From a virus, in IMG/VR virus record IMGVR_UViG_3300028610_000705, positions 1 through 35,012 of that record: DNA of 35,012 nt; one strand, written 5' to 3'. Under the pieces are notes generated by a model. That model ran no database searches, was not told the DNA's origin, and saw only the letters and a program-made list of their open reading frames with translations. Numbering within the stretch: the stretch's first letter is position 1; each line of letters begins with the position of its first letter. This document shows positions 28,973 to 34,925 of the stretch, in pieces. The translations under genes were made by a program, and so were the position numbers.

Positions 28973-30040
28973 ATGGAAAAACCAGAGAAAACGCAAGATA
29001 TAGCGGTGCATGAAGGTACTATACAAGATGTAGTGCAGGCTAACCCGGTGCATTTGTTAGAATTGGCGGTGCAATCCGGTGTCGATGTTGAGCAGTTAGA
29101 AAAACTTATGGCGATGCAGGAGCGATGGGAAGCGGCCCAGGCCCGTAAATCATTTTATGAGGCTATGTCGCGCTTTCAGGCCGAAGTTCCGAAGATCGAG
29201 AAAACAAAAACCGTTGACTATCCATCGAAAAAGGGCGGGCGGGTAAATTACAGTTATGCGCCTATCGATTCGGTAGTTGAGCAAATCTTACCAGTTGCGC
29301 GGGTATGTGGTTTTTCACATCGTTTCGAGATTGAGCCGATTGAAAACGACGAACTCAATATTATTTGTATTATCACCCACAGGGATGGGCATAGCGAGCA
29401 AACGGCAATGCGAGTGCCAGCCGATACTAGCGGGAATAAAAACACCGTACAAAGCCGGGGATCGGCTATCACTTACGGACAGCGTTATACGCTAATTGCG
29501 GCTTACGGTCTAACTACCGCCGACCAGGACGACGACGGGCGGCAATCGGTTACAAAACCCTATGAGCGCAACAATACCAACACCATCAACAAATCCGGCA
29601 TCATAGAAGCAATGGAGCGGCTATTCGATAATCCCGAAGGCTTACTTGATATGCATTTCGGCGCATCAATCCACGACCTTAATAACGACCAACTGGCCCG
29701 GCTACAATCCTGGGTAAGTGCTTACGAGAAGTACAAAGGCGAAGCCGACGACTGTAACAAGTCAGAACTAGATTGGATTCGTGAAACGTATCTCCAATTC
29801 TATGTGATCGATGAACCGCAAATGTCGAAAGCCCCGGCCCTTGAGAGTTTACGGCGGTCAATGTATGCCCGGCGCAAGATCGAGCAGGCCCGCAAGGTAA
29901 TGGGCGAGCAGATACATAGCGCAATGGTGGCTGGCTACCTCGATAAAAGCCCCAAGTTCAGCATTGATGCACTTGATTATAAAGAACTTGAGGAGTTGCT
30001 AGGCGCATTAATCACAGAAATAAAGGCGGCTAAAAAGTGA
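28973..30040 (+). CDS. erf: ERF family single-strand annealing protein
   Basis: A 355-residue recombinase of the ERF superfamily (P22 Erf/Rad52-like annealing proteins). The core, about residues 50-205, shows AQARKSFYEAMSRFQAEVPK, INYSYAPIDSVVEQIL-type sequence (here VNYSYAPIDSVVEQILPVAR), RVPADTSGNKNTVQSRGSAI and ITYGQRYTLIAAYGLTTADQ with DDDG. The C-terminal 150 residues are variable and helical. It anneals single strands for phage recombination and genome circularisation. The neighbour DnaQ-type nuclease could process ends. TAGGAG 9 bases before the ATG supports the start. Ends in a GTGA overlap. Confidence 0.88.
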   Translation: MEKPEKTQDIAVHEGTIQDVVQANPVHLLELAVQSGVDVEQLEKLMAMQERWEAAQARKSFYEAMSRFQAEVPKIEKTKTVDYPSKKGGRVNYSYAPIDSVVEQILPVARVCGFSHRFEIEPIENDELNIICIITHRDGHSEQTAMRVPADTSGNKNTVQSRGSAITYGQRYTLIAAYGLTTADQDDDGRQSVTKPYERNNTNTINKSGIIEAMERLFDNPEGLLDMHFGASIHDLNNDQLARLQSWVSAYEKYKGEADDCNKSELDWIRETYLQFYVIDEPQMSKAPALESLRRSMYARRKIEQARKVMGEQIHSAMVAGYLDKSPKFSIDALDYKELEELLGALITEIKAAKK

Positions 30041-30630
30041 ACAAAACAATATGGATCGATACCGAAACAACAGGCACAGACCATACCAAGCATGGCCTGA
30101 TACAAATTGCGGCACTCGTTGATATTGACGGGCATATTGAAGATAAAATATCATTCAATATTAAGCCGTTTGATAATGATGAAATAACCGACAAAGCACT
30201 TGAGGTAAATAAATTATCAAGGGAGCAGATAAACGAATTTACTGATCCCAAGATGGTATATTTAGAGTTCAGGGACTTCCTGCTCAAGTATATTGATCAA
30301 TATAGCCGCGATGATAAATTTATTGTTGCTGGCTATAACACCCAATTCGATATGAATTTTTTGAGGGCGTTTTGGGGCAAGTGTGGCGATAGTTATTTTG
30401 GGTCATATTTCTATCACAAGCCAATCGATGTTGATATGATTATTGTATTGATTAATAGGTTGCAAGGGGTGTTACCTAAATATGCAAAATTGATTGATGC
30501 GCTTGGCAGATTTGGGATAGAACTGCCCGACGGCCTGCACGACGCAATGATTGATATTGTGTATACTCGCAAATTATATGCAAAGGTTATGACTGAATTG
30601 GCCCGCGAACTAAACGCGGTGCAGAAATGA
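30037..30630 (+). CDS. DnaQ-like 3'-5' exonuclease (DEDDh)
   Basis: A 197-residue exonuclease with all three DEDD motifs: Exo I IDTETTG (Asp8, Glu10), Exo II GYNTQFDMNFL (Asp105) and Exo III LHDAMIDIVYT (His168, Asp173), making it DEDDh type. Such enzymes proofread or trim DNA 3' ends. Without a phage polymerase it more likely serves with ERF in end processing, or acts with a host polymerase. It starts at GTG 30037, overlapping the ERF stop (GTGA). Ends in an ATGA overlap. Confidence 0.88.
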   Translation: MNKTIWIDTETTGTDHTKHGLIQIAALVDIDGHIEDKISFNIKPFDNDEITDKALEVNKLSREQINEFTDPKMVYLEFRDFLLKYIDQYSRDDKFIVAGYNTQFDMNFLRAFWGKCGDSYFGSYFYHKPIDVDMIIVLINRLQGVLPKYAKLIDALGRFGIELPDGLHDAMIDIVYTRKLYAKVMTELARELNAVQK

Positions 30631-30830
30631 AAACCTGTAGCCTCCCAGGATGCAACCGCAAGCACTACGCTAGAGGCTTGTGTAAATTCGACTACCTACG
30701 CGCCAAAGCCACAAACGATCCCGACGCAATGCCAAGGTCGGGCCGGGGCGTAAGCGAGCGCAGATCGGCGAATGACAGGCATTTACGCAGTGAATTACCA
30801 GAGGATATCAAAGATGCCTACGGGTTCTAG
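30627..30830 (+). CDS. small zinc-finger-like protein, 67 aa
   Basis: A 67-residue basic protein with the CSLPGCNRKHYARGLCKFDY pattern, a short zinc knuckle seen at the N-terminus of some phage HNH nucleases and in stand-alone small phage proteins. No HNH residues follow, so nuclease activity is not expected. The remainder is Arg/Ser/Glu-rich (RSGRGVSERRSANDRHLRS) and probably disordered, compatible with DNA or protein binding. ATGA overlap with the exonuclease gene. The last codons overlap the small membrane gene. Confidence 0.65.
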   Translation: MKTCSLPGCNRKHYARGLCKFDYLRAKATNDPDAMPRSGRGVSERRSANDRHLRSELPEDIKDAYGF

Positions 30831-30921
30831 TATATTCGATGTATTAATTTCGCTTATCCCGGCAGTAATGATTGCGGGTATTTTCTCGCTTTATTGGCTG
30901 GCCCGGAAGTGGCTTGACTAA
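30814..30921 (+). CDS. tiny single-span membrane protein, 35 aa
   Basis: A 35-residue ORF with GAGGA (30801-30805) 8 bases before its ATG, a better ribosome-binding site than several larger genes have. One hydrophobic segment spans about residues 7-27 (IFDVLISLIPAVMIAGIFSL) and the C-terminus is basic (YWLARKWLD). The predicted topology is a single transmembrane helix with a positive tail inside. The function is unknown. A strong promoter overlaps its last codons. Confidence 0.5.
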   Translation: MPTGSSIFDVLISLIPAVMIAGIFSLYWLARKWLD

Positions 30922-30942
30922 TCAATAGAAAAAGGTTAATAT
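30914..30942 (+). promoter_or_regulatory. near-consensus promoter for replication gene (no operator)
   Basis: The -35 box is TTGACT (30914-30919), then a 17-bp spacer and the -10 box TAATAT (30937-30942). This is closer to the sigma70 consensus than the operator promoters, and it lacks the palindrome. It would start RNA near 30949, giving a leader of about 110 bases before the initiator ATG. Confidence 0.65.
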
Positions 30943-30977
30943 AACTACTGTTATGAATGGTTTAAGAAAATATAATT

Positions 30978-31055
30978 TCCCCAGTGTTTTGGTTCCGCGA
31001 GGGCCAGACTGCCTTAAACCAGCAGATAACGCACTGGGGATTTTTCTATCTGGCC
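30978..31055 (+). ncRNA. structured leader RNA with terminator-like hairpin and possible pseudoknot
   Basis: TCCCCAGTG (30978-30986) pairs with CACTGGGGA (31032-31040). Inside are TGGTT/AACCA (30990-30994 with 31017-31021) and AGGGC/GCCTT (31000-31004 with 31011-31015). TTTTT follows at 31041-31045, so the RNA could terminate there as a small RNA. In addition GGCCAGA (31002-31008) is complementary to TCTGGCC (31049-31055), which ends four bases before the ATG at 31060. The loop-downstream pairing would form a pseudoknot and compete with the innermost stem. This suggests a switchable leader or sRNA. Confidence 0.5.
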
Positions 31056-31059
31056 TAAT

Positions 31060-31896
31060 ATGACCTACCAAATTAAAGATTGGCAAAAGCATTTCGAGGT
31101 TGCCCAATCTCGACAAGCGAAAATACATACTTGGGTATCAATGCCCAATCACCATGACGGCGATTCATATACTGAATTAGTTGCAGAGCACAAAAACGGT
31201 GTAGCGCATTTTGGCGTATGGTGCGCCTTGGTTCAGGTATGCTCACAACACGAATCACCACGCGACGGCTGGCTTACCAAAGACGGGCTAAAAGATTCAA
31301 AGCCTTACGATTCTAGGATGCTAGAACGCAAAACCCGTATGCCTCAAAAGATTATTGACGAAGCGTTGCAAAGATTTGACGAAATAGGCTGGATTATAGA
31401 GGAGACTAACAGCGCACTAATAGCAGACTCCCAGCCAACTAATAGCGCACTACTACAACAAGACAGTACAGTACAGGACAATACAATACATAAGATAACC
31501 GCACCAAGAGGCGCGGATATTTACAATTCTAAAAATGGATTGAAACTTTGGGGAAGGTCGCTAGAGGGATTTAAACTGTTTTGGAAAACTTTTGCCTATC
31601 CGAAAGGGCGAGCCGACGCTATTGATCCCTGGGTTAAGTTGGTTGGTAATGGCGACGATATTGACCAACAATTAGCCATGAAGATAATTACAGGGGCGAA
31701 AGCCGAGAATAGGGAGCGCGATCCAGCGAGCCAATCGCCTAAATGGGCGCAGGGTTGGCTAAAGGCCCGTAGATGGGAAGATTTACAGGCCAAGGTATCG
31801 AGTAATGGAGTGAAGCCCGTAGAAAAGCCTTTGACAGACGGAGAAATAGCAGAGGCGGAGCAAGCGAGAATACAAGCAATGAGAGAGGTAAAATAA
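31060..31896 (+). CDS. replication initiator / replisome organiser (lambda O-like)
   Basis: A 278-residue protein with a two-domain layout common in phage replisome organisers. A winged-helix-like N-terminal part of about 125 residues (WVSMPNHHDGDSYTELVAEH, GWLTKDGLKDSKPYDSRMLE, IDEALQRFDEIGWI) is followed by a low-complexity linker and a C-terminal domain ending PKWAQGWLKARRWEDL, frequent in this group. It would bind origin DNA and recruit the host helicase. The linker DNA carries 11-bp repeats that may be the origin itself, as in lambda O. No Shine-Dalgarno precedes the ATG. The structured leader may control access. Confidence 0.65.
   Translation: MTYQIKDWQKHFEVAQSRQAKIHTWVSMPNHHDGDSYTELVAEHKNGVAHFGVWCALVQVCSQHESPRDGWLTKDGLKDSKPYDSRMLERKTRMPQKIIDEALQRFDEIGWIIEETNSALIADSQPTNSALLQQDSTVQDNTIHKITAPRGADIYNSKNGLKLWGRSLEGFKLFWKTFAYPKGRADAIDPWVKLVGNGDDIDQQLAMKIITGAKAENRERDPASQSPKWAQGWLKARRWEDLQAKVSSNGVKPVEKPLTDGEIAEAEQARIQAMREVK
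31406..31460 (+). repeat. 11-bp iterons, candidate replication origin
   Basis: Five consecutive 11-bp units start at 31406, 31417, 31428, 31439 and 31450. Units 1, 2 and 4 are close (CTAACAGCGCA, CTAATAGCAGA, CTAATAGCGCA); units 3 and 5 are degenerate. Units 1 and 4 extend to 14 bp with one mismatch. An AT/CA-rich low-complexity stretch follows to about 31498 (ACAGTACAGTACAGG, then ACAATACAATACATAAGATA). This is the iteron plus AT-rich layout of lambda ori inside gene O. The encoded peptide repeats TNSAL twice. Confidence 0.55.
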
Positions 31897-32120
31897 TGAA
31901 TTGGCTTAGGGAATTATGGCGAAATCTCAAGTGCCGTTGGCAACATCACGAATGGGATACAATTTCTCTTTTGGAGGTTGGTCAAATGAGTCAAACAACG
32001 TACCAGTGCAAAAACTGCTCAGATTCATTTACTGCAATCTCTTACGGATGGATGAAAGCCGATGATGCAATTGAGGCCGTAGCCGATACTATAACGGAAC
32101 TAGCCGAAGCGATTGAATAA
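31896..32120 (+). CDS. small zinc-ribbon-like protein, 74 aa
   Basis: A 74-residue protein with one Cys near the start (NLKCRWQHHEWD) and a CKNCSD pair at about residues 38-43, giving a C..HH..C..C pattern similar to small phage DUF1660-type proteins. The C-terminal 25 residues are an acidic helix (DAIEAVADTITELAEAIE). The start is in a TAATG overlap with the replication initiator. It may be a small regulator or host-directed protein. The assignment to DUF1660 is tentative. Confidence 0.6.
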   Translation: MNWLRELWRNLKCRWQHHEWDTISLLEVGQMSQTTYQCKNCSDSFTAISYGWMKADDAIEAVADTITELAEAIE

Positions 32121-32378
32121 ATGCCCTCCGTACTCCCAGGCTGTAACACCAACTGCCACGCCGCCACCGGAGAAGCGTGTAAATGCTCTTGTGGTGGGCG
32201 TTATCACGGTATTGTAAGGCCGGGGGAGTTACTACCACAAACCAAGATAGAAGCCGAGTACATCTTAACTGAGGGCTTTTTACCGGGTAGGCAATACGAT
32301 TTGTTTGCAAATGAAGTTGGCGAGGGGAATCTCTGGAATAGGTTCCGTAATTGGATTAGTAAACAAATAAGGATTTAG
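32121..32378 (+). CDS. small cysteine-rich protein, 85 aa
   Basis: An 85-residue protein with six cysteines/histidines in the first 30 residues (PGCNTNCHAATGEACKCSCG, then GRYH). They could bind one or two zinc ions. The rest (LPQTKIEAEYILTEGFLPGR) is unassigned and ends basic (FRNWISKQIRI). The ATG follows the preceding stop directly. It is the last gene before the operator promoter at 32381. Confidence 0.6.
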   Translation: MPSVLPGCNTNCHAATGEACKCSCGGRYHGIVRPGELLPQTKIEAEYILTEGFLPGRQYDLFANEVGEGNLWNRFRNWISKQIRI

Positions 32379-32380
32379 TC

Positions 32381-32409
32381 TTGCATTATACTAGTATAAA
32401 GGCTAAGTT
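32381..32409 (+). promoter_or_regulatory. promoter with palindromic operator TATACTAGTATA
   Basis: The -35 box is TTGCAT (32381-32386), then a 17-bp spacer and the -10 box TAAGTT (32404-32409), identical in both boxes to the promoter at 27992. The perfect operator (TTATACTAGTATAA with flanks, core 32387-32398) lies directly after the -35. It drives the unit holding the XRE regulator, the HNH and the VRR-NUC. Confidence 0.72.
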
Positions 32410-32428
32410 GTAGAAAATAGGAGTAATT

Positions 32429-32734
32429 ATGAGTATTCAATATGATAATAGAATAGAGAGGGAAGCCCAAGAGCGGGCTTTTGTTGGCAATCTAGCGTGT
32501 AAATATTGCGTTAAGGATACGATAAACGCTAATTATCTAGAGCGATATGCATTAGATCAAACAAATCCATTTGAGGAGTGGCGGGTCCCGGCCCTACAGG
32601 TAGGATGGGTGAAGGAACAGCATAGAGTTACTAAATTGCTTTTCGATATTCAGAAGTTAGAAACAATGCTGGAGTTATCTTTAGAGGGTGGCGGTTCTAT
32701 CGATATGGGAAAATTAATTCAAAGAGGCTTTTAA
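32429..32734 (+). CDS. hypothetical protein, 101 aa
   Basis: A 101-residue protein, first in its operator-controlled unit. AGGAG at 32419-32423 lies five bases before the ATG. One CKYC pair occurs at about residues 24-27 (GNLACKYCVKD). The rest is helical with acidic and aromatic residues (FEEWRVPALQVGWVKEQHRV, LLFDIQKLETMLELSL). A single Cys pair does not define a zinc fold. No family recognised. Confidence 0.65.
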   Translation: MSIQYDNRIEREAQERAFVGNLACKYCVKDTINANYLERYALDQTNPFEEWRVPALQVGWVKEQHRVTKLLFDIQKLETMLELSLEGGGSIDMGKLIQRGF

Positions 32735-32736
32735 TC

Positions 32737-33045
32737 ATGGTACATCCCAATTCGATAGAAACATTCCACGATTTAGAACTAGGTGGCATCCAGGCCGAGA
32801 TTTACGCGATATTCAAAAACGATCAACGCCCGTTTACGGATCGCCAAATCTTGCGGAAGTTCATGCATGGACGGCGGGGCGATATGAACCAAGTGCGGCC
32901 CAGGATCACCGAATTGCTACAGATGCACAACACGCCAATTAAGGAAGTTGGCTCGCTGGTATGTGAGGTATCGAAAAGGCGGGTTAGGGCCTGTATGTAT
33001 GCACCGAATACGGACAAGCAAGATAAATTCGAGGTTCCGCAATGA
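32737..33045 (+). CDS. winged-helix-like DNA-binding protein, 102 aa
   Basis: A 102-residue protein with a probable winged helix-turn-helix. Helix 1 is LGGIQAEIYAIFKNDQRP, then FTDRQILRKFMHG, then the likely recognition helix MNQVRPRITELLQMHNT and a wing (VCEVSKRRVRACMY). This resembles small phage regulators that sort out complex restriction or transcription signals. It lies two genes after an operator promoter, and its stop overlaps the next start (ATGA). Target unknown. Confidence 0.65.
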   Translation: MVHPNSIETFHDLELGGIQAEIYAIFKNDQRPFTDRQILRKFMHGRRGDMNQVRPRITELLQMHNTPIKEVGSLVCEVSKRRVRACMYAPNTDKQDKFEVPQ

Positions 33046-33209
33046 ACGCAAACATAGGCTGGCGCATAATCTGGAAGGATGCATACAGTCATTACTTCAA
33101 AAACGGTAAATCGCTCTGTGGGATGTGGGAAACCAGCGAGAAAAAATACTACGCAAAGCCGAAAAGCGAAGCGTGTCCAGAGTGTAAGAAGTTGTCAAGG
33201 AAGGGCTGA
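33042..33209 (+). CDS. small zinc-finger-like protein, 55 aa
   Basis: A 55-residue basic protein starting in an ATGA overlap. It has one Cys in the middle (SLCGMWE) and a CPECKKL pair near the end, with His at residue 17, so a mixed C/H zinc site is possible. Similar short proteins, of the pattern HxxF..LCG...C..C, are common in phage early regions with unknown roles. Supported mainly by tight coupling to both neighbours. Confidence 0.55.
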   Translation: MNANIGWRIIWKDAYSHYFKNGKSLCGMWETSEKKYYAKPKSEACPECKKLSRKG

Positions 33210-33212
33210 GGG

Positions 33213-33446
33213 ATGGATAAAATAAAACCTGGAAAAACCTACAACTACACAATGCCCGAGTGTACCCGTAGATCAGGGATTGAGAGGCGGGGTAATTGTC
33301 TTAAGTGTAAAGGTGCTGGTATTGTATTTGATGAAATGTTAGCACTTAGTAACTACGCCGATTGGGTTGATTGTGATACTTGCGGGGGTTGGCCCGAAGA
33401 AAGGGACGACGATACACGCACCACCACTAGGAGGGCCAGCAAATGA
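33213..33446 (+). CDS. small DnaJ-type zinc-knuckle protein, 77 aa
   Basis: A 77-residue protein with two CxxC pairs, NCLKCKGAGIVFDE and DCDTCGGWPEE. The first matches the CxxCxGxG repeat of DnaJ zinc-binding domains. Two half-repeats could chelate one zinc ion. The C-terminus is Asp/Arg/Thr-rich and probably disordered. The ribosome-binding site GAGGG abuts the ATG, which is unusually close, so translation may be coupled to the previous gene. Its stop overlaps the XRE start. Confidence 0.6.
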   Translation: MDKIKPGKTYNYTMPECTRRSGIERRGNCLKCKGAGIVFDEMLALSNYADWVDCDTCGGWPEERDDDTRTTTRRASK

Positions 33447-33760
33447 GTGACTTGGGAAATAAAATCAGAGAGACTAGGGAGTCTAATAAAATGTCACTTC
33501 GCCACCTTGCGAGAAACGTAAATATATCAGCCTCCTTCCTGTCTGATATTGAATTGGGACGCAGATTTCCTAGTGAAATAACGCTAGAGACTATCGCGCT
33601 TGAGTTGGGGTATAGCCCTAATTCACTATACGAACTTATGTATAAAGATCGCCCTACGGTCAAATCCCTCACCACTGAACTCGCAGAAGCGAAAGGTGAG
33701 ATTGCAAGACTTGAGGGGAAAATTCAAGGAATGCTAGAAGGAATCGAGGCGACGAAATGA
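33443..33760 (+). CDS. XRE-family helix-turn-helix regulator
   Basis: A 105-residue protein. Residues 4-66 form a cI/Cro-type HTH: LGNKIRETRESNKMSLRHLA, the recognition-helix region NISASFLSDIELGRRFPS, then TLETIALELGYSPNSLYEL. The C-terminal 40 residues are a coiled coil (TTELAEAKGEIARLEGKIQG) for dimerisation. Compact XRE dimers usually bind palindromes of 12-18 bp, so this is a good candidate for binding TATACYAGTATA, which is also present at its own operon promoter (autoregulation). It lacks a LexA-type autocleavage domain. ATGA overlap at both ends. Confidence 0.82.
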   Translation: MSDLGNKIRETRESNKMSLRHLARNVNISASFLSDIELGRRFPSEITLETIALELGYSPNSLYELMYKDRPTVKSLTTELAEAKGEIARLEGKIQGMLEGIEATK

Positions 33761-33795
33761 CAGACTATAAACAATTTGCTTTGGAGAAGTTATGA
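33757..33795 (+). CDS. 12-residue mini-ORF bridging two genes
   Basis: The ORF encodes MTDYKQFALEKL. Its ATG overlaps the XRE stop (ATGA) and its TGA overlaps the HNH start (ATGA). It contains the HNH gene's GGAG. It may keep ribosomes in place to couple XRE and HNH translation, or be a remnant of an inserted segment. Its peptide need not have a function. Confidence 0.35.
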   Translation: MTDYKQFALEKL

Positions 33796-34274
33796 CTGAG
33801 AAAATGCCCACGCTTGGGATGTCACTCAACGAGAAATTGGACTACTATACTAGCAAGCCCATTTTGTACGATAGTTGCTGGTCGTGGACAGGCCCGATAA
33901 CAAGCGAAGGATATGGGAAGGTCAATCACGGCGGAAAACAGATTGGCGCGCATAGAGCGCAGTGGGCTAGGGATAACGGGGAAATACCCAAGGGAATATT
34001 CGTGTGCCATATTTGCGATGTTAAACATTGCGTTAATCCCAATCATCTATTTCTAGGCACACCAGCCGATAACATCCTAGACGCTGCAACCAAGGGGCGT
34101 ATGAGGCGCGGGGAGGGCCAGCCACATTCTAAATTAACTGATGCACAGGCTATTGCAATATTCAACGATCCCAGGATCGCCAGAGAAATTGCAAAAGATT
34201 ATCCTGTATGCAAGACCACAATAAATGAAATAAAGAGGGGTAGAAAATGGACGCACTTAACCCAAAACACGTAG
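33792..34274 (+). CDS. HNH endonuclease
   Basis: A 160-residue HNH protein of the common phage type. The motif order is CWSWTG, then YGKVNHGGKQIGAHRAQWA, then the zinc/HNH core VCHICDVKHCVNPNHLFLGT (Cys72, His73, Cys75, Cys80, Asn82, His85), then DNILDAATKGR. The C-terminal 45 residues hold a small helix-turn-helix (SKLTDAQAIAIFND, AREIAKDYPVCKTTINEIKR) for site recognition. Such enzymes are either homing endonucleases or assist packaging; here it is far from the terminase, so homing is more likely. GGAG precedes the ATG. Confidence 0.85.
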   Translation: MTEKMPTLGMSLNEKLDYYTSKPILYDSCWSWTGPITSEGYGKVNHGGKQIGAHRAQWARDNGEIPKGIFVCHICDVKHCVNPNHLFLGTPADNILDAATKGRMRRGEGQPHSKLTDAQAIAIFNDPRIAREIAKDYPVCKTTINEIKRGRKWTHLTQNT

Positions 34275-34597
34275 AGTTTGTGCGCGAGAAGGTGGGATAT
34301 AAATTTTGCACAGGGGATTGCCCTAACAAATTCGGGAAATTGGTTAGGCATTATCACCACCCAAGCAGGGATATTCTCCACCTGCCAGAGAGAACTCCTA
34401 TGATTACCTATGAGTTCATGCACGAACTGATTAAGGGGCTGGATGGTGATGACAGGTTGATATATTATAGAAATATGATAAATATGATGACCAGTTATGA
34501 TGAAGATGATCCGCTAGATGCCCTTGTGACTATAGCAATTCAATGCGCCACCGTAGACCAACTCCTTCAAGCCTACTGGATGGTATTTAATGGATAA
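34247..34597 (+). CDS. hypothetical protein, 116 aa
   Basis: A 116-residue protein that overlaps the HNH 3' end by 28 bases. GAGGGG lies about 8 bases upstream of the ATG and supports the start. It has a CTGDCPNKFG pair near residue 20 with HYHHPSRDILHLPE nearby, so an N-terminal zinc site is possible. The rest is helical and acidic (MMTSYDEDDPLDALVTIAIQ, CATVDQLLQAYWMVF). No family recognised. Confidence 0.6.
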   Translation: MDALNPKHVEFVREKVGYKFCTGDCPNKFGKLVRHYHHPSRDILHLPERTPMITYEFMHELIKGLDGDDRLIYYRNMINMMTSYDEDDPLDALVTIAIQCATVDQLLQAYWMVFNG

Positions 34598-34925
34598 CAT
34601 TGCCGAATTTATGCTTGGCGAATGTGACGCGCATTTAAACTTGGTGCGCTCAAAGGATTGCGCGGTAGCCAATGGCGACTGCCAGGGCGATATAGTCCCG
34701 GCCCATACTAAGCCAGTAGGTAGAAACCCGCGTAAACGCCCGTCATTTCGGCACTTTAGTTGCGTACCTCTATGCGGTGGATTTCATCACCAAGAGCAAG
34801 AAGGGAAAACGCTTGAATTTAATTTAAAATATAATATTGATTTATCGCTATATGCTTTGCAACTTACCATTGAAACGCTAACAGGAATCGAAGCCTGCTG
34901 GCATAATAACACGGGGAAGCGATGA
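34590..34925 (+). CDS. DUF968/Rap-like HNH-type nuclease
   Basis: A 111-residue protein with the pattern of small phage recombination nucleases: RSKDCAVANGDCQGDIVPAH, KPVGRNPRKRPSFRHF and VPLCGGFHHQEQEGKTLEFN. The Cys/His set (C..C...H...C..HH) matches the DUF968 (lambda Rap-like) HNH group, which cut branched DNA. Short even for that family, so only the core is present. Overlaps the preceding gene by 8 bases and is ATGA-coupled to the VRR-NUC gene, giving two nucleases in one recombination cluster. Confidence 0.68.
   Translation: MDNIAEFMLGECDAHLNLVRSKDCAVANGDCQGDIVPAHTKPVGRNPRKRPSFRHFSCVPLCGGFHHQEQEGKTLEFNLKYNIDLSLYALQLTIETLTGIEACWHNNTGKR

Noticed and set aside
33845-33852. TATACTAG and other partial operator strings inside genes (e.g. 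8950, 15595, 30827)
   Set aside because: They match one arm only and are not near promoter boxes, so they are treated as chance.
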